Assembly: GCA_007127425.1 (NCBI GenBank)
Contig: SKZJ01000085.1
Span: 1 to 7,881 of the forward strand
Reading direction: 5' to 3'
DNA: 7,881 nucleotides
Source: Wenzhouxiangella sp.
Lineage (GTDB): Bacteria > Pseudomonadota > Gammaproteobacteria > Xanthomonadales > Wenzhouxiangellaceae
The position numbers were made by a program, and so were the translations under genes. Shown here one piece after another: positions 1 to 7,528 of this stretch (position 1 is its first letter; each line of letters starts with the position of its first letter). The notes under the pieces were generated by a model. The model saw only the letters and a program-made list of their open reading frames with translations. It was not told where the DNA came from and searched no databases.

Positions 1-1541
1 ATGGCCTTCAGATCGAACACATAAGTGTCTCCGCTGTAGTTGTCCGGATCGATCAGAAACACCACCTGGTCAACCGATGTATCACCGGTCATGCCGTCGA
101 TGCGCTCCTGCAGGCGGAAACGCAGCCTCTGCCAGCCGTCAGCATGCTCTACGTAAGCGACGTACTTGCTGTGACGGCCACTGGGGTAGTTGCTTGCCGT
201 GGCGGTTGTGCCATCCTCGAGTTGAACCAGAATCTCCTTGCCGACCAGGTTTGAGTCGGTGTTGTGAAGATCCATCACAAACGCCTTTTCACCTCTGATG
301 AAAGGGTCGGCATCAGGTATGGCGTTGGTGTCGGCGATCATGACGTCCCAGCGCTCTTCTGCATTGCGGGTGTAGATCAGCAGGCCATCGTCAACAGTGA
401 AGTCACCGGTAATCTCGGTGTAGTGCAACTCCTGGTTGCCCGCATAGTCATCCCATACCGTTTCAATGGGGTGGTCGGGCTCGACAAACACCGGAACCGC
501 CAGTTGGTGTGTGCCACAGTTGTCGGATACTTCCACGGCTACGTTGCCGGAGGTGGCGCCGGTGAAGTCGACCTGTACGGAACTGCCCGACCCACTCAAC
601 GTGGCGCCGGGGGGTACCGACCAGCTATAGCTGGTATTGCCGGTGTTGCCGATGATGCTGTAGGTGGCCACTTCGGTCGGCCCGACGATATTGGGGCCGT
701 CAACCGCCGGTTGTCCCATGTCGTAGACGCGAACATAATCCACTTCCATGCTGACCGGGAAGATGGAATCATCCACCGGGCCGCCCAGGCTGCCGCCGAC
801 GGCAACGTTGATCAGGAAGTGGTAATCGTATTTCTCGAAGGTCCACCAATCGGGGTTGCCGAGGTCTTCGGGGGTCAGCGTCAGGTACAGGATATCGTCC
901 AGATACCAGCGCATTTCATTGGGTTCCCACTCCAGTGCGTAGGTATGAAATCCGTCGGACCACTTGTCCGGCTGGCTCAGAATGCCACCGCCAGTCCAGC
1001 TATTGTCTGGCCACGGTTCACCGTAGTGCAGATGCCCGATGGCGACCATGGAGGCCTGCCCGGTTGATTCCATGATGTCGATTTCGCCGCTCATGGGCCA
1101 GCCGACGTCGGTGTTCGACGGCAGCATCCAGAACGCCGGCCATAGACCGGCACCTTCGGGGATCCTGATGCGGGCTTCGAAGCGGCCGTGCTGCCATTCG
1201 CCACTGCCGGGCATATTCTTGGTGCGCAGGCGGGCGGAGGTGTATGCATGAGAGCGCACACGCTCACGCTTGGCGGTGATCTTCATGGTGCCGTCGGATA
1301 CTGTGGCGTTTTCCGCCTGGTAGTATTGGAGCTCGTTGTTGCCCCAGCCGCAGATTCCTTCGGCGCAACCATCGCCAATCTGCGCCTCCCAATTGTTGGT
1401 GAAATCTACAGACGACCCCTCGAACTCATCACTCCATACAAGGTTCGGGCACGAGTTTGCGGCCACTCCATTGGCACCTGCCGCAAAGGCGGCGGCCAAC
1501 AGCATAGGGAGCAACCCTTTGCACAAATCATTGTTGTTCAT
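1..1541 (-). CDS. Exported GH16 endo-beta-1,3-glucanase-like (laminarinase) with PKD-like and C-terminal module, partial at 3' end
   Basis: The frame is open from ATG 1541 to the window edge (513 full codons). Residues 1-28 look like a Sec signal peptide: K8, a hydrophobic LLPMLLAAAFAAG core, and likely cleavage after GVAA28. Residues about 32-274 form a family-16 glycoside hydrolase domain: WSDEF at 36-40, WGNNELQYY at 66-74, WPAFWMLP at 134-141, the catalytic signature EIDIME at 153-158 (E153 nucleophile, D155, E158 acid/base by family rule), and VRVYD ending at 274. This pattern is closest to bacterial beta-1,3-glucanases acting on laminarin-like glucans; substrate specificity is inferred. 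Residues about 281-355 resemble a PKD-like (PKD_6 type) Ig fold, with WSVPPGATL from W307 and a conserved-looking DNCGT around C342. Residues about 356-513 are a beta-rich module, with NYPSGRHSKY at 451-460 and DQVVFLIDPDNYSGDTYVFD at 491-510, that I cannot assign to a numbered CBM family. The gene is divergent from zwf. An in-frame ATG at 1559 is the alternative start. Confidence 0.93.
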   Translation of the reverse strand, partial: MNNNDLCKGLLPMLLAAAFAAGANGVAANSCPNLVWSDEFEGSSVDFTNNWEAQIGDGCAEGICGWGNNELQYYQAENATVSDGTMKITAKRERVRSHAYTSARLRTKNMPGSGEWQHGRFEARIRIPEGAGLWPAFWMLPSNTDVGWPMSGEIDIMESTGQASMVAIGHLHYGEPWPDNSWTGGGILSQPDKWSDGFHTYALEWEPNEMRWYLDDILYLTLTPEDLGNPDWWTFEKYDYHFLINVAVGGSLGGPVDDSIFPVSMEVDYVRVYDMGQPAVDGPNIVGPTEVATYSIIGNTGNTSYSWSVPPGATLSGSGSSVQVDFTGATSGNVAVEVSDNCGTHQLAVPVFVEPDHPIETVWDDYAGNQELHYTEITGDFTVDDGLLIYTRNAEERWDVMIADTNAIPDADPFIRGEKAFVMDLHNTDSNLVGKEILVQLEDGTTATASNYPSGRHSKYVAYVEHADGWQRLRFRLQERIDGMTGDTSVDQVVFLIDPDNYSGDTYVFDLKA

Positions 1542-1550
1542 AACTTGGTA

Positions 1551-1556
1551 CCTCTT
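1551..1556 (-). promoter_or_regulatory. Ribosome binding site of the GH16 gene (decides the start)
   Basis: AAGAGG read on the minus strand lies 9 nt before ATG 1541. The in-frame ATG at 1559 sits immediately before this motif and has only AT-rich sequence upstream, so the Shine-Dalgarno site favours 1541. The longer form would, however, add K and R to the signal-peptide N-region, and it would start almost exactly where the -10-like box would place transcription start, so a leaderless longer form is not excluded. Confidence 0.55.
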
Positions 1557-1565
1557 CATGTAAAA

Positions 1566-1595
1566 ATATTAGCTTTGCGTAATTCACAAAGCTAA
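1566..1595 (-). promoter_or_regulatory. Inverted repeat overlapping a putative GH16 promoter (operator or leader hairpin)
   Basis: A perfect 9-bp inverted repeat is seen: TTAGCTTTG at 1569-1577 and CAAAGCTAA at 1587-1595, separated by 9 nt. On the minus strand it overlaps TAATAT (1571 to 1566), a good -10 box, but no strong -35 box is found 16-18 nt upstream (best TTAGCT). Two readings are possible. It may be an operator covering the GH16 promoter, or, because TATTTTTA follows the second arm on the minus strand, a weak terminator/attenuator hairpin. The stem has only three G/C pairs out of nine, so an intrinsic terminator would be weak. It does not match the HexR consensus as I know it. Confidence 0.45.
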
Positions 1596-1672
1596 CGCGT
1601 GGGGCGGAAATGACCGGAAGTACAAGCGCCCTGTTTCCCGAGCTGCGGGATTGGACGCACCGGCGGCAGGCA

Positions 1673-1775
1673 TCAGTCCTTCGCCCCATGAGGCGCGCAC
1701 GATGACCCGGTCGGGGCTCGCGCGGGACTCTGCCGCCACTCCATTAACCGGTCGTAACAGGCTTTCCACCATCAT
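1673..1775 (-). pseudogene. Possible remnant of a LacI-family regulator (C-terminal tail only)
   Basis: Read on the minus strand from 1775, this stretch gives LLRPVNG (1760-1740), then ESR (1730-1722), a proline (1715-1713) and VIVRAS (1706-1689). The spacing and residues match the usual end of LacI-family repressors, which run roughly LL..I.G....SR..P..L.VR.S and then stop within a few residues. The frame instead reads on to a TGA about 100 nt later, whereas a stop (TGA, 1675-1673) exists five codons after the motif in the +1 frame, as if one base had been lost or gained. No DNA-binding domain or effector-binding core is present upstream; that space is the zwf promoter and gene. A chance resemblance over about 28 residues cannot be excluded without a profile search. 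Confidence 0.33.
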
Positions 1776-1816
1776 CTCGTCCACCCGGCGTCGGCCACCG
1801 GGCCTTTCCGAGTCGC

Positions 1817-1846
1817 TTGAAAAAGTATTTGTGCGCCATTTATCTA
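1817..1846 (+). promoter_or_regulatory. Putative sigma70 promoter of the zwf operon
   Basis: TTGAAA (1817-1822) matches the -35 consensus at five of six positions. TATCTA (1841-1846), 18 nt further on, is a poor -10 box (three of six). Transcription would start near 1853, placing the 1858-1869 palindrome just downstream of the start, where a bound repressor would block elongation. No better pair was found between 1780 and 1900, so this is a tentative assignment. Confidence 0.3.
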
Positions 1847-1857
1847 GGGTAACGGGT

Positions 1858-1869
1858 GACAGCGCTGTC
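1858..1869. promoter_or_regulatory. Perfect 12-bp palindrome, LacI-family-type operator upstream of zwf
   Basis: GACAGCGCTGTC is a perfect palindrome centred on a CG step between 1863 and 1864. Even-length palindromes with a central CG and AGCGCT-type cores are typical of LacI-family operators. A second AGCGCT core lies at 1874-1879, centred 13 bp away, but its flanks are not symmetrical. The site ends 38 nt before the zwf start codon. The binding protein is unknown; no complete regulator gene lies in the window. Confidence 0.5.
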
Positions 1870-1895
1870 GTAAAGCGCTACGCTATGGCAACCCA

Positions 1896-1900
1896 AAGGA
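1896..1900 (+). promoter_or_regulatory. Ribosome binding site of zwf
   Basis: AAGGA lies 7 nt before ATG 1908. This supports that start over any upstream in-frame codon, and the encoded protein then begins with the short lead-in to the GATGDLA nucleotide-binding motif expected for the family. Confidence 0.75.
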
Positions 1901-1907
1901 ACTGTCT

Positions 1908-3371
1908 ATGCCCATTCAAACCGCCGCTAACCTTGTCATCTTCGGTGCCACGGGCGACCTCGCCCAGCGCATGCTTCTGCCTTCTCTGTTCGGGCTGGAG
2001 CGCGACGGATTACTGCCGGACGAGCTCCGGGTGCTGGGCTGTGCGCGAACACAGATGAGCCGCGACGAGTTCGCGGCTCTGTGTCGCGAGCACCTATCCG
2101 GGCGGGCTGTGTCGTCCGAAGACGATGCGAGCCTGGAGCGTCTGCTCAAGCGCCTGGATTACCACCCCGTCGACCTGTCGTCTGATGGGTCCATCGATCA
2201 ACTGACCGGCTACATCCGCAAGCGGCGCGGCGAAGGCGACATCCTGTTTCATCTTTCGACGGCTCCGAGCTGGTACTCGAGTATCTGCGCCGCCCTCGGC
2301 CGTGCCGGATTGAATGACGCCGGTACGCGAGTCATGCTCGAAAAGCCGATCGGTCACGATCGCATCAGCTCGGTCGAAATCAATAATGGCGTTGCCGAAG
2401 TGTTTGACGAGTCGAAGGTCTATCGCGTCGATCACTACCTCGGCAAGGATGGTGTCCAGAACCTGCTGGCGCTGCGCTTCAGTAATGCCTTGTTCGAGCC
2501 GCTCTGGAATGCGCAGCACATCGAGCAGGTGCAGATCACCGTGGCCGAGACGGTGGGTGTGGAAGACCGGGCAGGCTATTACGATGAATATGGCGCCATG
2601 CGCGACATGGTGCAAAATCACATGCTGCAGTTGCTGTGTCTGACGGCGATGGAGCCGCCCTCACACTTTGAGCCCACCGCAGTGCGCAATGAAAAACTCA
2701 AGGTGCTGGAATCCCTTCGCCCGTTGACCGGCGACGCGCTGGAAAGGAACACAGTAGCCGGGCAGTACTGTGCTGGGGCCATCAACGGCCAGGCCGTGCC
2801 CGGCTACCTCGAGGAATTGGGGCGGGACAGCCGGACCGAAACCTACGTCGCGCTGCGCGCTCACATCGACAACTGGCGCTGGTCTGGCGTGCCCTTCTAC
2901 CTGCGTACCGGCAAGCGCATGCCGCATCGGGTCACAGAGATCTATATCCGATTCAGGCCGGTGCCGCATTCCATCTACGGGACCGCAGGCGGCACCATGC
3001 AGCCCAATGCGTTGATCATCCGGCTGCAGCCCGAAGAGCACATCGCGCTTTGCTTGATGAACAAGAAACCCGGCCTGGACCGCGACGGAGTCCATCTCAG
3101 CCAGGTGGCGCTGGACCTGGATCGGCATAACGCCTTCGACCAGGAGCATCGCCGCATGGCCTACGAACGCCTCTACCTTGATGCCATTGAGGGCAATAGC
3201 ACGTTATTCGTCCGGCGCGACGAAGTCGAGGCAGCCTGGCAGTGGGTCGACGGCATCTACGCCGGCTGGCACAAGCTCGAAACCGTGCCCAAGGCCTATC
3301 AGGCCGGCACCTGGGGCCCGTCGAGCGCCGTGGCCCTGACTGAGCGCCACGGTCACAGCTGGCGGGAGTAA
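1908..3371 (+). CDS. zwf: Glucose-6-phosphate 1-dehydrogenase
   Basis: This cytoplasmic enzyme oxidises glucose-6-phosphate to 6-phosphogluconolactone with reduction of NAD(P)+, the entry step to the Entner-Doudoroff and oxidative pentose phosphate routes. The protein is 487 aa, normal for the family. An N-terminal Rossmann domain carries GATGDLA at 13-19, with R21 and R47 (GCAR) placed to contact the 2'-phosphate of NADP, which suggests NADP use. EKPIG at 145-149 has the conserved lysine K146. RVDHYLGKD at 173-181 contains substrate-binding H176 and K180, and H238 in NHMLQ matches the catalytic-dyad histidine; all are offset by two from the Leuconostoc enzyme numbering. The last motif position is D181 rather than the more usual glutamate. 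It is the first gene of the operon; TAA at 3369-3371 is 5 nt before pgl. Control is probably through the upstream 12-bp palindrome. Confidence 0.97.
   Translation: MPIQTAANLVIFGATGDLAQRMLLPSLFGLERDGLLPDELRVLGCARTQMSRDEFAALCREHLSGRAVSSEDDASLERLLKRLDYHPVDLSSDGSIDQLTGYIRKRRGEGDILFHLSTAPSWYSSICAALGRAGLNDAGTRVMLEKPIGHDRISSVEINNGVAEVFDESKVYRVDHYLGKDGVQNLLALRFSNALFEPLWNAQHIEQVQITVAETVGVEDRAGYYDEYGAMRDMVQNHMLQLLCLTAMEPPSHFEPTAVRNEKLKVLESLRPLTGDALERNTVAGQYCAGAINGQAVPGYLEELGRDSRTETYVALRAHIDNWRWSGVPFYLRTGKRMPHRVTEIYIRFRPVPHSIYGTAGGTMQPNALIIRLQPEEHIALCLMNKKPGLDRDGVHLSQVALDLDRHNAFDQEHRRMAYERLYLDAIEGNSTLFVRRDEVEAAWQWVDGIYAGWHKLETVPKAYQAGTWGPSSAVALTERHGHSWRE
3364..3368 (+). promoter_or_regulatory. Ribosome binding site of pgl supporting a GTG start
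   Basis: GGGAG, inside the last codons of zwf, lies 8 nt before GTG 3377. No ATG occurs near this position in the pgl frame, and the site gives the protein a normal-length N-terminus before the AGGSTP motif, so the GTG start is favoured. Confidence 0.65.
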
Positions 3372-3376
3372 TTCTG

Positions 3377-4069
3377 GTGAGCTTTATCGAACATCCCGAT
3401 TTCGACGCACTGTGTGATGCCCTGGCCCCAAAAATCGCCGAGGTGGTCCGAGTCGGCACGTCCGAAAACGGCGTTGCATCCCTGGCCCTGGCCGGCGGTT
3501 CCACACCGTTTCCTCTTTACCGCCGTTTCGCCGAGCAGGACCTGGACTGGTCGTGCGTGACGCTTGTGCCAGGTGACGAGCGATGGGTGGCACCGGACGA
3601 CAAGGCCAGCAATCTGCGCGCGATTCGTGCAGCTTTTGCCGGAGTGAGTCCGCGCTTCGGGTCCCTGGTGCCCGATCAGCCAGGGGCCGAGCCGTCGTTG
3701 GATGTCGCCCGGGCTACACTTGCCGAAACGCCGCAGCCATTCGACGTCTGTGTGCTGGGAATGGGATCAGACGGTCATTTCGCCTCGCTTTTTCCCGGCG
3801 CGCCGGAGTTGCGCACGGCACTGGACCCCGCTTGCGATGAGCCACTTGTGATTGTCACGCCCGATCCGATGCCCGAGGATGCACCGTATTCGCGCGTTTC
3901 GTTGACGCTCTCGGCGATCATGGCCAGCCGTTACCCGGTGCTGGTGCTGCGCGGCGAGCGCAAGCGTGAAGTCCTCGATGCCGCACGCGGCGCCGATCCA
4001 CAGCGAAATCCCGTTGCCGCACTGCTGGCGCAAATCGACGCACCTCTGGACATACACTGGAGCCCATGA
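3377..4069 (+). CDS. pgl: 6-phosphogluconolactonase (DevB/SOL type)
   Basis: It hydrolyses 6-phosphogluconolactone made by Zwf to 6-phosphogluconate in the cytoplasm. The 230-aa product belongs to the glucosamine-6-phosphate isomerase/6-phosphogluconolactonase fold, not to the unrelated beta-propeller Pgl of E. coli. Motifs seen are LALAGGSTP at 36-44 (phosphate-binding loop), GDERWV at 66-71, SNLRAI about 10 residues further on, and [15 protein letters not shown] at 127-141, whose H134 is the likely catalytic residue. The length is typical. Translation starts at GTG 3377, 5 nt after the zwf stop. The stop TGA overlaps the annotated edd start as ATGA, so the two are probably translationally coupled. 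Placement between zwf and edd matches the order of the reactions. Confidence 0.95.
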   Translation: MSFIEHPDFDALCDALAPKIAEVVRVGTSENGVASLALAGGSTPFPLYRRFAEQDLDWSCVTLVPGDERWVAPDDKASNLRAIRAAFAGVSPRFGSLVPDQPGAEPSLDVARATLAETPQPFDVCVLGMGSDGHFASLFPGAPELRTALDPACDEPLVIVTPDPMPEDAPYSRVSLTLSAIMASRYPVLVLRGERKREVLDAARGADPQRNPVAALLAQIDAPLDIHWSP

Positions 4070-5886
4070 CCATGCATCCGACCATCCAGTCCGTCACCGA
4101 ACGAATACGCAAGCGCTCCGAGGCGAGCCGATCGGATTACCTCGAACGAATCGACGGGGCCATCGGCTCCGGCCCCGCGCGTTCACTCATCAGCTGCGGC
4201 AACGTGGCGCATGCCTTTGCCGCATCGGGCAAGGACAAGCCAGTGCTCAAGGCCATGCAGGCGCCGAACATCGGCATTGTGACCGCCTACAACGACATGC
4301 TCTCGGCCCACCAGCCACTGGAGAAATTTCCCGCGTTGATCAAGTTCGCCGCGCAGAGTCGCGGTTGCACAGCCCAGGTGGCCGGCGGGGTGCCGGCCAT
4401 GTGCGACGGGGTCACGCAGGGCCAGCCGGGCATGGAGTTGTCGCTGTTTTCACGCGACGTGATCGCTCAGGCTACGGCGGTGGCGCTGTCGCACAACACT
4501 TTCGATGCGGCGCTACTGCTGGGCGTATGCGACAAGATCGTGCCCGGCCTGCTGATCGGCGCACTGGCCTTCGGCCATGTACCGACCATCCTGGTGCCCG
4601 GTGGCCCGATGCCTTCGGGGCTGCCCAACAAGGAAAAGGCCAGGGTTCGCAAGGCGCATGCCGAGGGCAAGGCATCACGCGAGGACCTGCTCGAAGCCGA
4701 AGCGCAGTCGTATCATTCCCCCGGAACCTGTACGTTCTACGGCACGGCCAATTCCAACCAGATGATGATGGAAGTCATGGGCCTGCACCTGCCGGGCAGC
4801 GCATTCGTCAACCCGAATACCGCCCTTCGCGAACGCCTCACCCTGGCCGCTGGCGAGCGCGCCTGCGAGATCACCAATCAGGGTGAGGCGTATACGCCCC
4901 TGGGGCGAACCGTCAACGAAAAAGCGATTGTCAATGCCATGGTAGGCCTCTCTGCGACCGGGGGATCGACCAATCACGCCATCCACCTGGTTGCGATCGC
5001 ACGGGCGGCCGGCGTTGTCATCGACTGGAACGATCTGGATGAAATCTCTAAGGCCACACCACAGCTCACGCGCATCTACCCCAACGGCGAAGCGGATGTG
5101 AATCATTTCCACGATGCCGGCGGCATGGCCTTCGTTATCCGTGAATTGCTGGATGCCGGGCTGCTGCATGCAGACATCGCCACGATTCACGGTGGCGATC
5201 TCTATGCCCAGGCCGAGGATCCCTACCTGGACGGCGAGCGGCTGGCCTGGAAGCCGGCCGTGGAAACGTCCCGTGACGAATCCGTCCTGCGCGGCGTCAA
5301 GCAATCCTTCGCCCGGGATGGCGGCATTCGCTTGCTGCAGGGCAACCTGGGGCGAGCCATCGTCAAGATCTCGGCCGTCGAAACCGAGCATCGTCGCATC
5401 GAGGCACCGGCAAGGGTCTTCGATTCCCAGGACGAGTTGCTGCAGGCATTTCGCGACGGCGCGCTGGAAGGTGATTTCGTCGCGGTCATTCGTGGGCAGG
5501 GGCCGCGTGCCAACGGCATGCCGGAATTGCACAAGCTCACCCCCACCCTGCAGGTGTTGCAGGACCGGGGCCAGCGCGTGGCATTGCTGACGGACGGACG
5601 AATGTCGGGCGCCTCGGGTGCCGTTCTGGCGGCCATTCATGTCGTGCCGGAAGCTGCGCGCGACGGCCTGATCGGGCTGATCGAGGACGGCGATGAGATC
5701 ATTATCGACGCCGAATCCGGACGCATGGACTGTGCCATCGACGAGGTGTCGTTGCGCCGCCGCGAACCTCGCCCCCTGGATCTGGCGGCCAACCGGATTG
5801 GTATCGGACGCGAACTGTTCGGCGCCATGCGATCGCAGGTCACTGACGCCGAATCCGGCGCCAGCATCCTGTTCGTGCAGGCATGA
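4066..5886 (+). CDS. edd: Phosphogluconate dehydratase
   Basis: It dehydrates 6-phosphogluconate to 2-keto-3-deoxy-6-phosphogluconate (KDPG), the first committed Entner-Doudoroff step, in the cytoplasm. The 606-aa protein has the size and motifs of the IlvD/Edd family: [12 protein letters not shown] near residue 75, [11 protein letters not shown] with C113, [15 protein letters not shown] with C155, and [14 protein letters not shown] with C222. These three cysteines are the expected ligands of the iron-sulfur cluster, so the enzyme should be oxygen-sensitive. GRMSGASG lies near the C-terminus. The start is uncertain by two codons: ATG 4066 overlaps the pgl stop as ATGA, but TGGAG at 4058-4062 is better spaced (9 nt) from ATG 4072, and starting there gives MHP, which lines up with the MNP start I recall for E. 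coli Edd. The KDPG product is used by Eda three genes' distance downstream, with glk between. Confidence 0.97.
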   Translation: MTMHPTIQSVTERIRKRSEASRSDYLERIDGAIGSGPARSLISCGNVAHAFAASGKDKPVLKAMQAPNIGIVTAYNDMLSAHQPLEKFPALIKFAAQSRGCTAQVAGGVPAMCDGVTQGQPGMELSLFSRDVIAQATAVALSHNTFDAALLLGVCDKIVPGLLIGALAFGHVPTILVPGGPMPSGLPNKEKARVRKAHAEGKASREDLLEAEAQSYHSPGTCTFYGTANSNQMMMEVMGLHLPGSAFVNPNTALRERLTLAAGERACEITNQGEAYTPLGRTVNEKAIVNAMVGLSATGGSTNHAIHLVAIARAAGVVIDWNDLDEISKATPQLTRIYPNGEADVNHFHDAGGMAFVIRELLDAGLLHADIATIHGGDLYAQAEDPYLDGERLAWKPAVETSRDESVLRGVKQSFARDGGIRLLQGNLGRAIVKISAVETEHRRIEAPARVFDSQDELLQAFRDGALEGDFVAVIRGQGPRANGMPELHKLTPTLQVLQDRGQRVALLTDGRMSGASGAVLAAIHVVPEAARDGLIGLIEDGDEIIIDAESGRMDCAIDEVSLRRREPRPLDLAANRIGIGRELFGAMRSQVTDAESGASILFVQA

Positions 5887-6899
5887 AGGGCCCGTCATCG
5901 GAAAAGGTGCTGGTTGCCGATATCGGTGGCACCAATGCACGCTTCGCCCTGACCGACCTCGACTACGGCGAGCGCCCGCAGTTGTACTACGAGCAGAAAT
6001 TTTCGGCTGATCGTTTCGCCAGCTTGCAGCACGCCGCACGTCATTACCTGTCAAGCGTGAGTGACCGGGTACGCATCAAGCGGGCAGCCATTGCCGTGGC
6101 CTGCCCGGTGACAGGCGACGAGATTCGACTGATCAATCGGTCCTGGTCTTTCAGCCGTCGCGAACTCAAGGCCGAACTCGGACTCGACGAGTTGCTTGTC
6201 ATGAATGACTTTGGCGCGGCTGCCCGCTCCATCCCGGCGCTACATGACGATGAGAAGGTGATCCTGCACCACGGTATTCATCATGAACCGCGCGCACCGA
6301 TCAGCGTGATCGGGCCGGGCACCGGCATGGGGGTCGCCCTGATCACGCAGTTCGAGCCCGACAACTGGCACGTTATCGAGACCGAGGGCGGTCATGTCAG
6401 TTACGCACCGCAGGGCTCAGAAGAGCAAATGATTCACGACTGGCTGAGCGAACGCCACGGCCGGGTTTCGATCGAACGAGTGCTCTCGGGCAGCGGCCTG
6501 GGTTGGATTCATGCGGCGCTGTCGGGTCGTGATCCATCCAGGACGCAAACACCCGACGATTCAATTCTGCAGCCGGCCGAGATCGTCGCCCGGGCACTTG
6601 CAGGGGAGGACGTCGCTTCCCGTCGTGCACTGGCTCGTTTCTGTTCTGTTCTCGGCAGTTTTGCCGGTGACTGTGCCCTCATTCATGGCGCGCGGACCGT
6701 GGCCGTTGCCGGCGGTATTGCACCTCGATTCGCGTCTTTCCTGCGAGCGAGTGCTTTCGTGGAGAGTTTTCTTGACAAGGGGCGTTTTGCCGCATGGCTG
6801 GAAGCGGTTCGCGTGGTGCTTGTCACGCATCCCGAACCGGGGCTGCTGGGTGCCGCGCTTGCTCTGCAGGACGCTCGACAGCTGGAGATCGCTTTATGA
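5883..6899 (+). CDS. glk: Glucokinase (Glk family)
   Basis: ATP-dependent phosphorylation of free glucose to glucose-6-phosphate, supplying Zwf. The 338-aa protein is of the E. coli Glk type (PF02685) rather than a ROK kinase. Motifs seen are [13 protein letters not shown] from residue 11 (phosphate-binding loop with D13, GGTN), VMNDFGAAA from 106 with D109 as the expected catalytic base, GPGTGMG at 144-150 (adenosine/phosphate loop), and [11 protein letters not shown] from 166 with E168 and H171 at glucose-contact positions. It is slightly longer than E. coli Glk (321 aa). ATG 5883 overlaps the edd stop as ATGA, and no strong Shine-Dalgarno site is seen in front, so it probably depends on coupled translation. 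Presence of a glucokinase implies that glucose enters as free sugar rather than through a phosphotransferase system, consistent with the sugar porter downstream. Confidence 0.95.
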   Translation: MKGPSSEKVLVADIGGTNARFALTDLDYGERPQLYYEQKFSADRFASLQHAARHYLSSVSDRVRIKRAAIAVACPVTGDEIRLINRSWSFSRRELKAELGLDELLVMNDFGAAARSIPALHDDEKVILHHGIHHEPRAPISVIGPGTGMGVALITQFEPDNWHVIETEGGHVSYAPQGSEEQMIHDWLSERHGRVSIERVLSGSGLGWIHAALSGRDPSRTQTPDDSILQPAEIVARALAGEDVASRRALARFCSVLGSFAGDCALIHGARTVAVAGGIAPRFASFLRASAFVESFLDKGRFAAWLEAVRVVLVTHPEPGLLGAALALQDARQLEIAL

Positions 6900-7528
6900 A
6901 CGGCTCGCCTGACATGCAACCGCTCGATCATCTGATGGGCGCGGCCCCGGTTATCCCCGTCTTGACGATTGACGATGTTGCCAAGGCCGTGCCGCTTGCT
7001 TCCACGCTGGTTGCGGCCGGTCTGACCGTCCTGGAAATCACGCTGCGCACGCCAACGGCCCTGGAGAGCATTCGACGCATTGCAATGGAAGTGCCCGAGG
7101 CGCACGTGGGTGCCGGTACCGTCCTGTGCGCCGACGATCTTTCCCGGGTGGCCGATGCCGGCGCCCGTTTCGCCATCTCGCCGGGCGCGACCCCGGCGCT
7201 GTACCAACGCGCCAATGCACTTGATCTGCCCTTCCTGCCCGGGGTGGCTACCGCCAGTGAGGTGCTGGCCGGCCGGGAGGCCGGATGGAACCGTTTCAAG
7301 CTGTTTCCGGCGGCCGCCAGCGGCGGCATCGCGCTTCTGAAGAGTTTCCATGGGCCGCTGCCCGATGTCAGTTTTTGTCCGACCGGCGGCATCGGTGCCG
7401 ACGATTTCCGGGACTACCTGGCGCTGCCCAATGTGCGATGCGTCGGTGGTTCCTGGATGGTTCCGGCCGAAGCGTTGCAAGCGGCTGACTGGTCGCGTAT
7501 CGGGCAGCTCGCTCGCGATTGCCTCTGA
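6896..7528 (+). CDS. eda: KDPG aldolase (2-dehydro-3-deoxyphosphogluconate aldolase)
   Basis: Cleaves KDPG to pyruvate and glyceraldehyde-3-phosphate, completing the Entner-Doudoroff pathway. The 210-aa protein is a class I aldolase of the (beta/alpha)8 KDPG/KHG family: PVIPVLTI at 18-25, LEITLRT at 46-52 with E47 (general acid/base) and R51, VGAGTVL around residues 74-80, [14 protein letters not shown], and FKLFPAA with K135 as the Schiff-base lysine, followed by FCPTGGIG, the phosphate-binding loop. The frame is open further upstream to an ATG at 6794, but those 34 extra residues are low-complexity and lie inside glk. ATG 6896 overlaps the glk stop as ATGA, is preceded by GGAG (6884-6887) at 8 nt, and gives the usual family length, so it is chosen. 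Confidence 0.96.
   Translation: MNGSPDMQPLDHLMGAAPVIPVLTIDDVAKAVPLASTLVAAGLTVLEITLRTPTALESIRRIAMEVPEAHVGAGTVLCADDLSRVADAGARFAISPGATPALYQRANALDLPFLPGVATASEVLAGREAGWNRFKLFPAAASGGIALLKSFHGPLPDVSFCPTGGIGADDFRDYLALPNVRCVGGSWMVPAEALQAADWSRIGQLARDCL

Larger units (their letters stand above)
1542..1907. other. Divergent intergenic control region between GH16 and zwf
   Basis: These 366 nt contain no complete gene that I can support. The part next to GH16 (1561-1595) is AT-rich and carries an inverted repeat overlapping a -10-like box. The middle (about 1600-1810) is GC-rich and contains a short minus-strand stretch resembling the end of a LacI-family protein. The part next to zwf (1811-1907) has a weak promoter-like pair, a 12-bp palindrome and a good ribosome binding site. 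The arrangement suits two divergent promoters, each with its own dyad. Confidence 0.7.

Noticed and set aside
264..1067. Plus-strand open frame of 267 codons opposite the GH16 gene
   Set aside because: It has no recognisable motifs, whereas the minus strand carries the GH16 catalytic signature and an unbroken frame through the same bases.
1578..1595. HexR-type operator in the control region
   Set aside because: The GTGAATTAC core inside the inverted repeat only loosely resembles the AT-rich HexR consensus, and the symmetry of the repeat is centred on different arms.
1651..2058. Plus-strand open frame of 135 codons running from the intergenic region into zwf
   Set aside because: It overlaps the well-supported zwf start in another frame, has no ribosome binding site and resembles no family.
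4675..6054. Minus-strand open frame of 459 codons antisense to edd and the start of glk
   Set aside because: The plus strand encodes a full-length, motif-complete Edd here. The antisense product has no recognisable domain, and such long shadow frames are common opposite GC-rich genes.
6794..6895. N-terminal extension of eda from ATG 6794
   Set aside because: The 34 extra residues lie inside glk, are low-complexity and would make the aldolase unusually long. ATG 6896 has a well-placed GGAG and the operon's usual ATGA overlap.
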